Shown: positions 37,859 to 47,970 of the stretch, in pieces
How positions within the stretch are numbered: position 1 is the first letter of the stretch
Layout of the letters: every line of letters begins with the position of its first letter
Source of the DNA: Neoceratodus forsteri
Taxonomy: Eukaryota; Chordata; Ceratodontiformes; Ceratodontidae
NCBI GenBank assembly: GCA_016271365.2
Contig: CM057456.1
Location: forward strand, 666,645,501-666,709,500
Direction: 5' to 3'
DNA length: 64,000 nucleotides
Made by a program: the position numbers and the translations under genes
The notes under the pieces: model-generated
What the model saw: the letters and a program-made list of their open reading frames with translations, nothing else
The model's database searches: none
Told to the model about the DNA's origin: nothing

Positions 37859-39735
37859 GTGAAAATCCTTAGGTACTGCCACTTCAATAAAAATACAGAT
37901 AGCGAAAATTACTACAGAGAACTTCTATTCCTCTTCCATCCATGGAGAGATGAGCACTGCATTGCACAGCATGGGCAAACTTATTATAATACTTACTTGC
38001 TGCACCAGCACAACATTGACATGCATCACTCACAATACAACAAAAATGTTGACATATTAGACATTGAACTACAACTGCCAAATGACATACTGATTGACAG
38101 TAATGAAGAGTCCTTCACACCATCTACATTGAAAGCCCCAGACCCTGCTAATACTACCAGCTATGACATTGCCATAGACTTTGACCTCCCAGCCACAAAC
38201 CACCAACTTGACACCGTCACACACCTCATAGACACCCATCAATACTTACACTTGATGCATAGTCTTAATCAGCAACAGCTACAATTTGTTTACCACCACT
38301 TGCATCACTTTAAAACATCTACACTACCATGCTACAAATTTTGTTCTGGTGGAGCAGGAGTTGGCAAAAGCCATGTTCTTTCAGCTCTGTACCAGACACT
38401 GTTACGACACTTCAATACACTGCCCGAGAAACCTGACACATGCCATATTGCTATTGGTGCCCCACTGGTAAAGCTGCACACAATATCCATGGCCACACAT
38501 TACACAACCTCTTCTTTATCCCTGCTTCACAACAACTGCAGTACAAGCCACTAACTTCTGAACGTAGACATGCCCTACAATGCAAACTACAATCATTGAA
38601 AATCCTCATTATTGATGAAATCTCCATGGTAGGCAACAATATGTTTAACTTCATTAATAGCAGACTTCAAGAGTTAAAAGGCAGCTAACAGCTATTTGGT
38701 GGCATCTCTATTATTGCTATAGGTGACTTATTCCAACTGAAGCCCGTCTTTGATGGCTATATCTTCCAACCCCTGCGGCACAACTATGGCCCTCTTGCTA
38801 CTAATTTATGGCAAGAACATTTCCAGCTGTTTGAGCTGCATACTATTATGCACCAAAAAGATGACGCTCCATTTGCTGAACTACTCAACCGGTTACGTGA
38901 AGGTAACCATACCCCTCAAGACATTGCCATGCTTAAAGCTAGAGAACATCCACCCCCCGACACAGTATATGCCATACCACACATCATGCCAACCAACAAA
39001 GCAGCAAACAGCATGAATCCGTCTGTCTTCCTTCAGCAATCACGCAACACACCCACATATTCAGTTTTAGCACAGGATTCCATCACTGGAGATGTGCATC
39101 CACACATAGCACGTACCATCCTAGCCTGCATTCCAGACAACCCCACTAAAACCATGGGACTCTTCACTACACTCCATCTTGCCACTTCTCTACCGTATGA
39201 CCTAACAACAAACATTGACATCCAAGATGGACTCACTAATGGTGCAACTGGCATTTTGACACATATCACTGTCTTACCAAACAATGACCCAAAAATATTA
39301 TGGATGCAATTCACAGACAGCACAATAGGCAAGCAACACTCCATTGCCAATAAACATTTATATACATCAGTCATACACCAGCATTAGATACCGATCACTA
39401 AGATTTCTGTGTCATTCCACTATGGTTCCAAACCATACACCATTATAAGAACCCAATTCCCTCTGCGTGCAGGAAGTGCCGGCTCAATACACTGCACTCA
39501 AGGCCAAACGTTGCCCTCCATATACATCCACTTTAACAACACAACATTTGACCACATGCACTATGTAGCATTCAGTAGAGCAACAAACATTGACAATGTA
39601 TTCATTGAAAACTTCAATGAGGCAAAAATTTCCACAAACAGCTATGTAAAACAGAAATGCACCGCTTACGCACCACTATGCCTCTACAATGCTGTATCCC
39701 TGTCCTACATCACACTCCTAACATGTTCACCATGA
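37859..39735 (+). pseudogene. Helitron PIF1-type DNA helicase
   Basis: Superfamily 1B helicase motifs appear in order: SGGAGVGKSH (Walker A, about 38,345-38,374), TGKAAHNIHGHTLH after a frameshift near 38,460, LIIDEISMVG (Walker B, about 38,605-38,634), IGDLFQLKPV (38,719-38,748), a HIMPTNKAANSMN block, SIHCTQGQTLPSIYIHF (about 39,484-39,534) and MHYVAFSRATNIDNVFI (about 39,556-39,606). It would unwind the nicked strand during rolling-circle transfer. In-frame stops occur at 38,686-38,688 and 39,385-39,387. The terminal TGA at 39,733-39,735 overlaps the endonuclease start. Confidence 0.93.
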
Positions 39736-40364
39736 TAACTCATAACATAAGGTCGCTTCCATTGCATTTCACATCAATGTCAGCAGACCATAACTTCATA
39801 GCCACTGACATTCTTTGCATCACAGAGGCTAAGATAAAGCACCCCTACACTCCTCAACAGTATGCTATCCCATCACATGCAACATTCTTCCTAGACAAAT
39901 TCAATTCAGTAACACACCATGGTCTTGCCATCTATGTCAAGTATGCCCACACACCTCAAGTTCATTGTCATTCTACTAACGCCATAGACATTGCTGTAAT
40001 TAACTTGCCAACCATTCCATCCATACCCACCCTAATTATTATCTACAGACCACCACACTCACCACTCACTGCCTTATTACAATCACTAACAGAACTGCAC
40101 AACACACTATCATCACCAATCATTCTCATGGGAGATTTCAATGTCGACTACCTCTCTGATACAAAGGACAAACTAAGATTACAAGCATTCATGAAAGAAC
40201 AACTCAACTGTAATCAATACATTTCTACTCAAACAACCAATTACAATTCTCTGCTCAATCATTTGTATGCTGATACCCCACTATATAATTTTGGAACTCT
40301 TGAATCATTCTACAGTGACCACAAACCAATATGGCTACAAATCCCTGTACTGCATTCCACTTAA
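39723..40364 (+). CDS. Helitron-associated AP-type endonuclease (EEP fold)
   Basis: From ATG at 39,723 the frame runs 213 codons uninterrupted. Motifs of exonuclease-endonuclease-phosphatase enzymes are in order: THNIRSL (Asn, residue about 7), CITEAKI (metal-binding Glu, about 37), IIIYRPPHSP (about 108), LMGDFNVDYL (Asp and Asn, about 138) and FYSDHKPIWLQI (Asp-His, about 199). LINE endonucleases share this fold, but no reverse transcriptase follows, and the gene starts within the last codons of the helicase in another frame (13-nt overlap). It was therefore either a C-terminal helicase fusion broken by one frameshift or an overlapping ORF. It is the best-preserved module of the element. 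Confidence 0.85.
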   Translation: MFTMITHNIRSLPLHFTSMSADHNFIATDILCITEAKIKHPYTPQQYAIPSHATFFLDKFNSVTHHGLAIYVKYAHTPQVHCHSTNAIDIAVINLPTIPSIPTLIIIYRPPHSPLTALLQSLTELHNTLSSPIILMGDFNVDYLSDTKDKLRLQAFMKEQLNCNQYISTQTTNYNSLLNHLYADTPLYNFGTLESFYSDHKPIWLQIPVLHST

Positions 40365-40390
40365 CATCTTTCTGTTTCTCTCACCTACAG

Positions 40391-40828
40391 ATGTTGACTA
40401 TTAAGAACATCAAAGATGCATCCTCCTCAACCACAGGATGACCCACCAGTGCAGTGCATTTTCAACTCATCACAAAATCTCCAATAACAAATTATACCAC
40501 CAGTAAAGATGAAAAGAAGCAGATGTTCCACATGGCAATCGCAGACAAGGACACCTGCATCAAAGCAATATGATACCAGACATCATCATATAATTTCCTC
40601 ATCCCAAGCAAATCATTCATTGCTAGAAATTTCATTGTGAAAAATGATGCTGTCCTCTTCACTTCACAGACCACATTTGCCTGTGCCCCTGCTATGCCTG
40701 TGCCTGCTGACATTCATACTGCTGCTGAACAGATACTCCAGACAACAGCTCCACCTCCACCCCCCATCAAAACTGCCCTCAATTCACCACTGAAAAGTAT
40801 GCATACCCTGAAGGCAACAGTAATTGAG
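40391..40828 (+). pseudogene. Helitron RPA-like ssDNA-binding protein, exon 1
   Basis: A polypyrimidine stretch and CACCTACAG precede ATG at 40,391, so this may start as an internal exon or a separate gene. The frame reads MLTIKNIKDASSSTTG, VHFQLITKSPITNYT, KQMFHMAIADKDTCIKAI and FIARNFIVKNDAVLFTS, an OB-fold arrangement like an RPA70 DNA-binding domain (ssDNA binding). Two in-frame TGA codons occur at 40,439 and 40,571. The exon ends in LKATVIE at 40,828, immediately before GTATGT, in phase 0. The second OB-fold begins there and continues in exon 2. Confidence 0.75.
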
Positions 40829-41734
40829 GTATGTCACTTCCAATGTCTCGTCTCACCTCTTTGCATGTCTGTCTTGCATGTCCACCCTCCAATGCCTGTA
40901 CCTCTCATTACTGTCCACCTTCTACAACTATCTCAACCACTGGTTCATTAACACTATGCATGGCTGCCATTTCTGACTGTTACCCTATGGTGCCACTTTT
41001 CATACAGCCTACATTACTGCTTGCAATGCCTTTCCAGCATGACTCACTTATGACAATAACCACTCCATTCCAAATCATGTTACCTGACCATTCACCCTAA
41101 CACTATGTTACCTGCACTCCTCTTCTGCACTCCTGCAATAAAATGTCCATATCCTCACAGCTGCCACAAACAATACTGATTAGTCTGCTTTGCCTTCCAC
41201 TGCATATGAAGTACAATCTGTCACATTTCCCTATAATATGAAACCATTTCCACAACCACTCCCACCACCGATCTACCACTACACTGCTCTTACACCAATG
41301 CTGCTTTGCTCAACTGCCAGTATGCAGTACCTGTACATGTTGTTTGGTCAGTTTCATGCCACAGTACATCTTGAGCACTTTCATTTGCTTGCTTGTAAGC
41401 CATTCATCATTGTATGCTGCCTATATCCATTGCCATAACCTGCCGCACTCTTTCCAGCTGGATTCCCCACAGGTATGTACACCTCAACTACTTACAAATC
41501 AATAATACTGCAGTCAGTGCAACAACTGCCTGAATCAATCTGCATCCTTATGAATGCCACGTCCTGCAATCTCTGCACTCTGTTCTGCCACACCTTAGTA
41601 GAGCACCATCCTGTGTTGCCACTCTTCAGTATGCTCCACTAATGCTCTGTACAGCTATAGTACAACTCTTGCATGCATACATGTCCACACTACCTTACAA
41701 ATGCACTCACCACCTCTCAATCCTTTTCATGCAG
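40829..41734 (+). other. Intron 1 of the Helitron RPA-like gene
   Basis: It is bounded by GAG|GTATGT on the left and TTTTCATGCAG|GAC on the right. Removing it joins LKATVIE to DKDIQTVTAE in phase 0, matching the continuous strand of a second OB-fold in Helitron RPA proteins. The intron itself has no recognisable coding sequence. Confidence 0.7.
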
Positions 41735-41949
41735 GACAAAGACATCCAGACAGTTACAGCTGAGGCCAACCCACACCAATCCGAACAATTATAGCAGAAG
41801 ACAGCACCAGTTCCTGTGAGATCACACTATGGTGGCAGCTTACTGAAGCACCACTTCAACCTGGAGATACCATTCTCATTACGAATGTCTCCCTGACGAG
41901 CTACAACAACCAGCGGTCATTCAACACTAACAAAACATCTACAATCACT
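41735..41949 (+). pseudogene. Helitron RPA-like protein, exon 2 (second OB-fold)
   Basis: The exon starts DKDIQTVTAE, then a frameshift near 41,765 leads to QPTPIRTIIAEDSTSSCEI, TLWWQL, LQPGDTILITNVSLTSYN and NTNKTSTIT. The DSTSS-x-x-TLW and PGD-x-x-x-I-x-N blocks are characteristic of the Helitron RPA central OB-fold. The exon ends at 41,949 before GTAAGT in phase 0. One frameshift and no in-frame stop in the corrected frame. Confidence 0.78.
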
Positions 41950-42186
41950 GTAAGTACTGTAACAGTCATGTCACCTTACATCGCACAGATATTTCAATGC
42001 CCTTCTACTGGTATACGACTGCTAATGCCCAATGTCTCAGCTGCTATTGCCCTTCATCCATTACAATATCTACAGCTCATATTACTGCAGATTGCTAACT
42101 GTATGGTGTTTTGCATATCAATGTTTGCACTGTATTACACTACTACTCCTATTGCCACACTCACCTCTACCCATTTCTTTCCACAG
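41950..42186 (+). other. Intron 2 of the Helitron RPA-like gene
   Basis: It is bounded by ACT|GTAAGT and CATTTCTTTCCACAG|CTC, with a good polypyrimidine tract before the acceptor. The joint reads TSTIT-LIDPVLITKTIDLLG in phase 0, consistent with Helitron RPA proteins. One frame happens to stay open through the intron, which makes a naive ORF run from 41,968. Confidence 0.78.
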
Positions 42187-42639
42187 CTCATTGATCCAGT
42201 ACTGATAACGAAGACAATTGACCTGCTCGGCATTGAGAACTTGAACGATCACACAATTACCCTTGCATCACAGCAAGCAGATGCCACTCTACAGTCCATC
42301 CAGATCCCACTGCAGCTGTTCCTGGATGCCCTCAACATACAACAGTCCCCAAACCTCATTGATAACATCAATGAGGATTTCCCACTCCACTGCACAATCA
42401 CAACTCTTGCAAATTCAGTAACTTCCATCCTATTTCATGAAAAAGCACTGTCGGACTCAGATAATCTTGAGCCATTGTTTGCCAATGACATGCCTTCTGC
42501 TTCTACTCCTGACCACTCCACCCTGCCCACATTTTCTCCAGTACCTTCAAAAGCTCAGGACACTGAAGAACAACCTGTACCACACACCCAATGTCAATTG
42601 CAAAAAGACAGGAAAGTCAAACTAAATAAGTTCTATTAA
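42187..42639 (+). CDS. Helitron RPA-like protein, terminal exon
   Basis: The exon is open for 150 codons to a TAA at 42,637-42,639. It begins LIDPVLITKTIDLLGIENL, has a middle part with a PLQLFLDALNI block, and ends in a basic tail after an acidic, Ser/Pro-rich stretch. I see no additional zinc finger here, unlike full-length RPA70. Splice joints upstream are phase 0, so the three exons would encode one small ssDNA-binding protein of about 360 residues if the defects were absent. Confidence 0.75.
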   Translation, partial: LIDPVLITKTIDLLGIENLNDHTITLASQQADATLQSIQIPLQLFLDALNIQQSPNLIDNINEDFPLHCTITTLANSVTSILFHEKALSDSDNLEPLFANDMPSASTPDHSTLPTFSPVPSKAQDTEEQPVPHTQCQLQKDRKVKLNKFY

Positions 42640-44576
42640 CTGTTCCTGCCTTAAACTACCATGGATTAGGCAACTGAGCCAAACAGTCTGCCTGCCACAC
42701 TCAACAACCACATGACTGCAAAGCCATACACTGCTGCATTCCTCTGCATTTACCTGCCAGTCATGCTACGCTGCCAACCACATGTCTATCTGGCAGCACG
42801 CCTTCTCCCCATGTGCCCACATTGCTTTGACGCCAACCTTTTGAACACAACATATTGCGGCACTCCTATAACCAAGCCTGCTTCTCAGTGCTCCGCTGAC
42901 TGCATGACAAAAACTATTGATCCATCATTTCCTGCAAACAAACTAATGCAGGTCACTAGGCAACTCTAACAATACTGGAAAGCACACTTGCAGTGCTAAA
43001 TGAGTCACACTCCCACAACAATCTCCACTTCATCATTTCTATGCAATCCCAGTTTGCAAATATGTCTGCCTTCTCTGACATCCATCTGCAGGACTATACA
43101 TGGGCCTCTGTGGCACACTATGGGTACAGCTTTCCCACATTGAGGATTCCATGACTGCTTCTCCAGGGCCAGCCCAATTGCCTGTTCCTGCCAGTGACTG
43201 ACAAATGACAGCTTGAATTGCAGCAACAGTGGTATACTGCCAGCAGTCCATATGCCTCATACCAAGATGAAAAAGACTCATTTCAAAACTGCAGGTCAAC
43301 CATTGGCTATACCTACAGAGGACCCTTTCCAGACCGTGACTGATGGCTCTCATTTTGGCAGCAGCCAGACACTCAAACTGATGGCATTAGGGACTGTATG
43401 CCACTCTGCCACCCCCCCGTCTCCCACCCTATGCTACTGCACAGTCACTTCAGAGCACCATCCTTCTAAGCTACCAAGTATCAGCAGCCAGATCAGAAAA
43501 CAAGCCTGCTTGGTGATGACATCTGTCCTACTGCAGAATACAGTGGAAGTCTCCATCAAGCCTTCATCCTGCAGGAAAGTTCATATGCAGCTCCCACAGT
43601 ACATGCCCTCTAGAGACATAAGAACTGTCTGACAGAAAATGCCATACCACTCACTCTTAAGACTTCATTCCTGACTGTCATACACTATGAACTAACAGTG
43701 CACACAATGGCCTGTGACACATTTTTACCACCAGTCAAACTATTACTACATAAAGCATCCACACTGGTTATCGCTGCTCACACCCTAATACACACCTGAC
43801 ACCCTTCTCCCCAATCCACTTCACTCCCATTCCACCAGACCACCATCTGCCACATATGCCGCCTTCATACCCAAACATGCTCTGCACATGAACTCCCCCC
43901 ATATAGAACAGCTCCTCCACTGCCCACATACCCTGCAGCTCACTAGCAGCCCCACCACAAATGCCCTCCAGGCCCTTGTCACAAATACCTCATTAGCCCA
44001 GACTTCCTCCCCCCACATGGCCCCTATGCAGCTCACTGGTGTGCATCCTACTACCACATCTCTACAACATTGCCTCACTCACAATGCAGGCCCAAGACAT
44101 CTCACTCTGATCACCAACTGTGATTCCACTAATTGCCCTGCTTCACCTCTGCCTACAACACAACCCACTCCTTTGTCACCTATTCTGCCCCATGATATCT
44201 ATGCCCTTTAGTTTTTCAGTCTTCCATCCCACTCCCACTATTCCCTCTTGCCGTATATGTGCTTCACACACCAGGGCCAAGCCTAACAGACAAGGCTACT
44301 CTCACCCCATGCCCTACCACTCTATGCTACTGCCCCATTCACAAGTCACTATGTGACTCCCAGTCCTGCTCACAGACCCAGCCAGGGTCCCACATCCATT
44401 CACTTTGCATTCCCCTACATTGCACTCTGCATCATATTGTGTAACACCCAAACTGCTTCTACATTACTACAATACCTACCTTTCTGTCATTGTACTGCAT
44501 TTGCAACGTTTGGAACTCATCTACTACCTCACAGACTGTTGTACTCTGACACATTCAAATAAACACAAATAATAAA
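42640..44576 (+). other. Probable Helitron 3' region with polyadenylation signals
   Basis: There is no further convincing domain after the RPA-like stop. Open frames up to 139 codons lack motifs. The base composition (A/C-rich + strand) continues that of the Helitron. Two AATAAA hexamers lie at 44,558-44,563 and 44,571-44,576 and could end the RPA transcript. I looked for a Helitron 3' end (short hairpin followed by CTRR) and found none I could defend. Confidence 0.45.
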
Positions 44577-45912
44577 GAAAACCAGCCTCGTGTCTACTTT
44601 ACTTGCTGCCATCTTACCCTGCACTACAGCCACCTGGCTCACATGACTCTAAGGCCAAACACCCCCACCACACATCTCGACATGTGACACTGTCCACAGA
44701 ACACCCTGCCACACCACACCCTCACCATTCTGGGCACTCACCCACACACTTACCCAACCACCTCTCCACCTCTGCAGGATGAAGGTGACCTGCCCATCCC
44801 CTACCACACTCCACTGCCACATCTACTCTGCATGCAGCCAGCGCCTGCATGGCCACTGCAAATACCAGCAAGCAAACATTCGGCATTGACAAATGCTTGT
44901 TATTGATGTTTTTGTTTGGCACATACCATTATACGATGGCAAGAAAGAATAGTGGCCTCTAATTGGTCAGACTGGGACTGAATCCATGATGTTATCCCAG
45001 TACAACATCATGGGTCTAGTCCCAGCACACAGAAGACCACAGCAACTGTACAGAGGATCACTGAATGCACCTTAACTGACCCAGCTCAGTAGCCCACTAC
45101 AGTAAACCGCTTCATTTAAATTTCATTCGGCAACCGCGTTCAGTGACCGCCAATCACTTTGCCACCAGCAGCTGCAACCAAACTTACTCATACCAATCTC
45201 CTACCCCTCCACAGTATTCCCCAAACAGAAAAATGTTAACATTTAAAGAAAAGAGCCATCATCTGAGATGGCATTTTGATCCCCCCTCAGCAGCAGCATA
45301 AGAGCTTTCAAACAAGCATGCTTGTCTTTTGCTGGACACCCTCTCACTTTCCGTTCAGTCTTTGTGGCTCTGTAAATAAAAAAAAAGTCAAAAACATTAT
45401 ACTGGTTCCAGAATAGGCAGCAGGACTGGAACAATCAGCATCCTTCTCTTTCTTTAGTTATACCGATCGCGATCTAAGTAATGCAAAGTGCAGCACAGGC
45501 AAGACTGTAACACTCACCCATTACTCTTCACATATTTCTCCTGCTCCTGGACTCCATCAGAACTGCCACAATTGATGCAATGTCTGATTCAGAAGCAGCA
45601 GCAGCAGCATAAACAGTAAAAAAAAACACAGAAGGAAACACAAAGTGGAAAATGTACCAAACAGAATATAAATGCAAGAGGCAAAGGCAACAAAAGGTGA
45701 CAGCACAGCACTGAATAAAGGTTATCATAGAGACTGCAGAGCCACAGGAAAAGACAGCTCCACCTGCTGGCTGAAATAAATCAGCACAATTTTTTTTAAA
45801 GTAACCCTACCCATTCCAAAAACTGGCAGAAAAATGTACTTTGAATGTTATTATTAAATGTTTTTTTCTTTGTTCTACAAAGGAGCCATTGTATAATTGC
45901 AATAACACACTC
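44577..45912. other. Intergenic, contains a palindrome
   Basis: Apart from the palindrome at 44,973-45,024 I see nothing assignable. Short minus-strand frames (63-66 codons) have no motif. Composition changes from the A/C-rich Helitron to a more balanced one near 44,900-45,100, so the Helitron end probably lies around there. Confidence 0.45.
44973..45024. repeat. 52-bp palindrome (hairpin), MITE-related core
   Basis: The left arm TGGGACT-GAAT-CCATGATGTT pairs with the right arm AACATCATGG-GTCT-AGTCCCA around the 10-nt centre ATCCCAGTAC, with the only mismatches in the four bases between the two arm halves. The 19-nt stretch ATGTTATCCCAGTACAACA in its centre is identical to one end of the MITE-like element at 45,913-46,029, so the two are related. 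Confidence 0.8.
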
Positions 45913-46029
45913 CAGGGTGTGTGTTGTGTTGGCATAACATCACTTCTGGGGTGGTTGGACGCACTCAGCATCTGGCCTCGTGCTCAACCATACCAAGCAT
46001 AATGTTATCCCAGTACAACACACACCCTG
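45913..46029. mobile_element. 117-bp MITE-like palindromic element
   Basis: The left end CAGGGTGTGTGTTGTGTTGG and the inverted right end CAGGGTGTGTGTTGTACTGG differ at two positions in the first 20, and similarity continues through GATAACAT-like sequence for about 30 bp. Pairing may extend outward into AATAATGCA-like flanks, so the true boundary could be wider. I could not fix a target duplication. It lies directly against the fragment end of the reverse-strand LINE. No coding capacity. Confidence 0.7.
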
Positions 46030-46039
46030 TCGTGCATTA

Positions 46040-46298
46040 TTATTGTTCTCATTTCTGTAACCCATCCACCAGCATATATAAAGGTCACAATATTGTGATT
46101 GCTATTTCCCAGGGTTTCCTTAACAGAAATATCAGATATATTTTCACCATTTGTCATAACCAAGTCCAGAGTACTGTTTTTGCTTGTACACTGCAAAACT
46201 TTTTTGTTCTAAGTCTGCTGTCATTAAGGTATTCAGGAAGTCTGATTCATGATTGGAACTACTAGTTAACTGGGACCAGTTTATTCCAGGGTATTTCA
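46040..46298 (-). mobile_element. Reverse-strand CR1/L2-like LINE, endonuclease C-terminal part
   Basis: Read on the minus strand: YPGINWSQLTSSSNHESDFL, a NTLMTADLEQ block, then after a decayed stretch STLDLVMTNGENISDISVKE, TLGNSNHNIVTF. LDLV-x-TN and GNSNHN/SDHN are standard for the AP-type endonuclease of CR1/L2 LINEs. The piece continues, across the LTR at 46,299-47,970, from the endonuclease N-terminal part. No reverse transcriptase follows before the MITE, so the 3' half of this LINE is missing. Confidence 0.8.
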
Positions 46299-47970
46299 TG
46301 TAAGCCCCCCACCGCTGCCTTTTTGCAAATGACAGGTAGTATGCTGTTTGAATCTGACAGCAGTACCAGGTGGGGACTGGGTTTGGGGAGGAATAGGTTA
46401 CTCAGCACAAGGGCTAGGTTTGGCTACTCTGCACAAGGGCACCCAAGTAATTCTGAACACAGGAAGCAATAACTGTAATGTCCAATACCAGGAATGGGAT
46501 TCTAAAGTGTGGCTTTTATTCACATCCAAACATAACAACAAAGCATAGATGGACCCCATGGGGCTACCCTTCTGGTAATGCAGATTAAAAAGAATTAGGG
46601 ACACTTCTTCAACACTTCAGCCCTCAGACTCTGAACCCACTGGGCACACAGCCTGGACTTGCACGCTGCTTTGGGTACACAGCCTGAACTTGTACACTAT
46701 CTAGGATTCCCAGGCTCGGCTCCCTTGCCGGCCACTTGGACACCTTCCATATGTCATGGAGACATTTTCTGGTGGCTCCTTAAACCACCTAAGAGCACCT
46801 TAGCTCTATCAGGGAGTTCTCCTTTTAATCCCACATCTGGGTACTTTCCTCATGCACTGGCCAAGTACCTGAGAGAAAGTAAAGGTGCCACAGAGCAAAT
46901 CCATAGAGGTGAATTTGGTTACTACTGATGGGGGGGGAGGGTCTTCCACCTCTCGCTTCCACAATTCATACCTGTCCATTTCTTTGGACATTAAACATCT
47001 CATTCTGTAAAGCTTGGCAACGTAGATTAAGGCTAAATGTATGTCACATTTCCTCTACTTGTCTTGCTTTCCCATTGTGCTGAACTTGAACATACTTTTA
47101 CTTGGCTCAGCCCATTGCTGTAGGCCTCCCACTGATTAAGCAGTCCATTCCCTGCTTTACTTTACTCTTTGTGCTGGACTTGAACCTACTTGAGTCAACC
47201 GGCAATGTCTATTACACTAGACCTCCTACAGATTAAATAGTCCAATCCCCATGTTACTTCCCTCTTTGTGCTGGACTTGAACCTACTTGAATTAATCAGC
47301 AAAGTCTATTACACTAGACCTCCTACAAATTAAGTAGTCCAATCCCCACATTCCAACAGTTCAGGTGAAAACATAGACCCTCTGTCAGAGCGAACTCACC
47401 CTTTGGTTGCAGGTGCCCCACAGGCGATTCCTCACCGGAATTTCTCTTCCACAGCTTCTGGTGCCACAGCACAACTTGAAATAAAGCAGCTTCTTCCTTA
47501 GCCAGAACCAGGAGGGTTGCCCCTGGAAGACAGACAAACCTTTCCACCCCCATCCCCTCAGGGATGGGGCACATGGACCAGTAACAGCGGTCTCCACCAC
47601 TTCACAATCAGCTTACTGTGTTCCTCTTTCAGTGGAAACACACACCTCCCTTACAGTAGCTCTAAAACAGAGCTTAAGGCTCTGAGAACCTGCACACCGA
47701 CTGCTGTACTGCTGCTCTCTTCAAGACTGTACACAAACTCTGTTCAAAAATCCCCAACATTCTATCTTAACTTCCAACTGCAGCATTCCAGTGTGGCTCA
47801 TGCAACTGCAAAAGTTCTATGGTGATGTCATTCCTCAGTCTCAACTGAGACTGAGAACAGAGTGAGACAGTGTGAAATCCATTTAACTGGAGTTTCACAA
47901 GCTGCCTTCCCTGCCTACCACTAGGTCTTACTGGGATTCTGGTAACCCCGGGAAACAGGGGGGGGTTACA
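46299..47970. mobile_element. Candidate solo LTR, 1,672 bp, inserted in the reverse-strand LINE
   Basis: The ends are TGTAAGCCCCCC and, at the right, GGGGGGGTTACA: TG...CA termini with an imperfect inverted repeat, as in LTRs. The insertion separates the endonuclease blocks IIIYD (right) and YPGINW (left) of one LINE, which would be adjacent in an intact protein, so the insertion interval is well defined. It contains no gag, protease or pol motifs, an AATAAA at 47,480-47,485 and an internal triplicate. I could not find a clear 4-6 bp target duplication, so a non-LTR insertion is not excluded. Confidence 0.6.
47060..47350. repeat. Tandem triplicate, about 96-bp unit, within the LTR candidate
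   Basis: GTGCTGRACTTGAAC recurs at 47,077, 47,171 and 47,268. Each is followed by TACTT, then CCTCCYAC-GATTAA and AGTCCA. Units 2 and 3 are closer to one another than to unit 1. Variable repeat numbers inside LTRs are common in U3 regions. Confidence 0.8.

Larger units (their letters stand above)
33482..42639 (+). mobile_element. Decayed autonomous Helitron (peptidase-Rep-helicase-endonuclease plus RPA)
   Basis: On one strand and in order lie a papain-like peptidase, a low-complexity linker, a zinc-binding/DUF6570-like N-terminus, a HUH Rep domain with two tyrosines, a PIF1-type helicase, an AP-type endonuclease and a separate RPA-like gene with introns. Rep-helicase fusion defines Helitrons, while endonuclease and peptidase modules are known from animal Helitron/Helentron variants and RPA from several plant and animal Helitrons. 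At least four frameshifts (about 36,290, 36,527, 36,880, 38,460) and several in-frame stops show that it is dead. I could not place either terminus, so the limits given are those of recognisable coding sequence. Confidence 0.9.

Noticed and set aside
39723..40364. Endonuclease as part of a LINE inserted into the Helitron
   Set aside because: No reverse transcriptase, ORF1 or LINE tail adjoins it. It overlaps the helicase end and is followed by the RPA gene, and EN-bearing Helitrons are established.
44973..45024. Palindrome as the Helitron 3'-terminal hairpin
   Set aside because: Helitron hairpins are shorter and are followed closely by CTRR. This palindrome shares a core with a nearby MITE-like element, so it is better assigned to that family.
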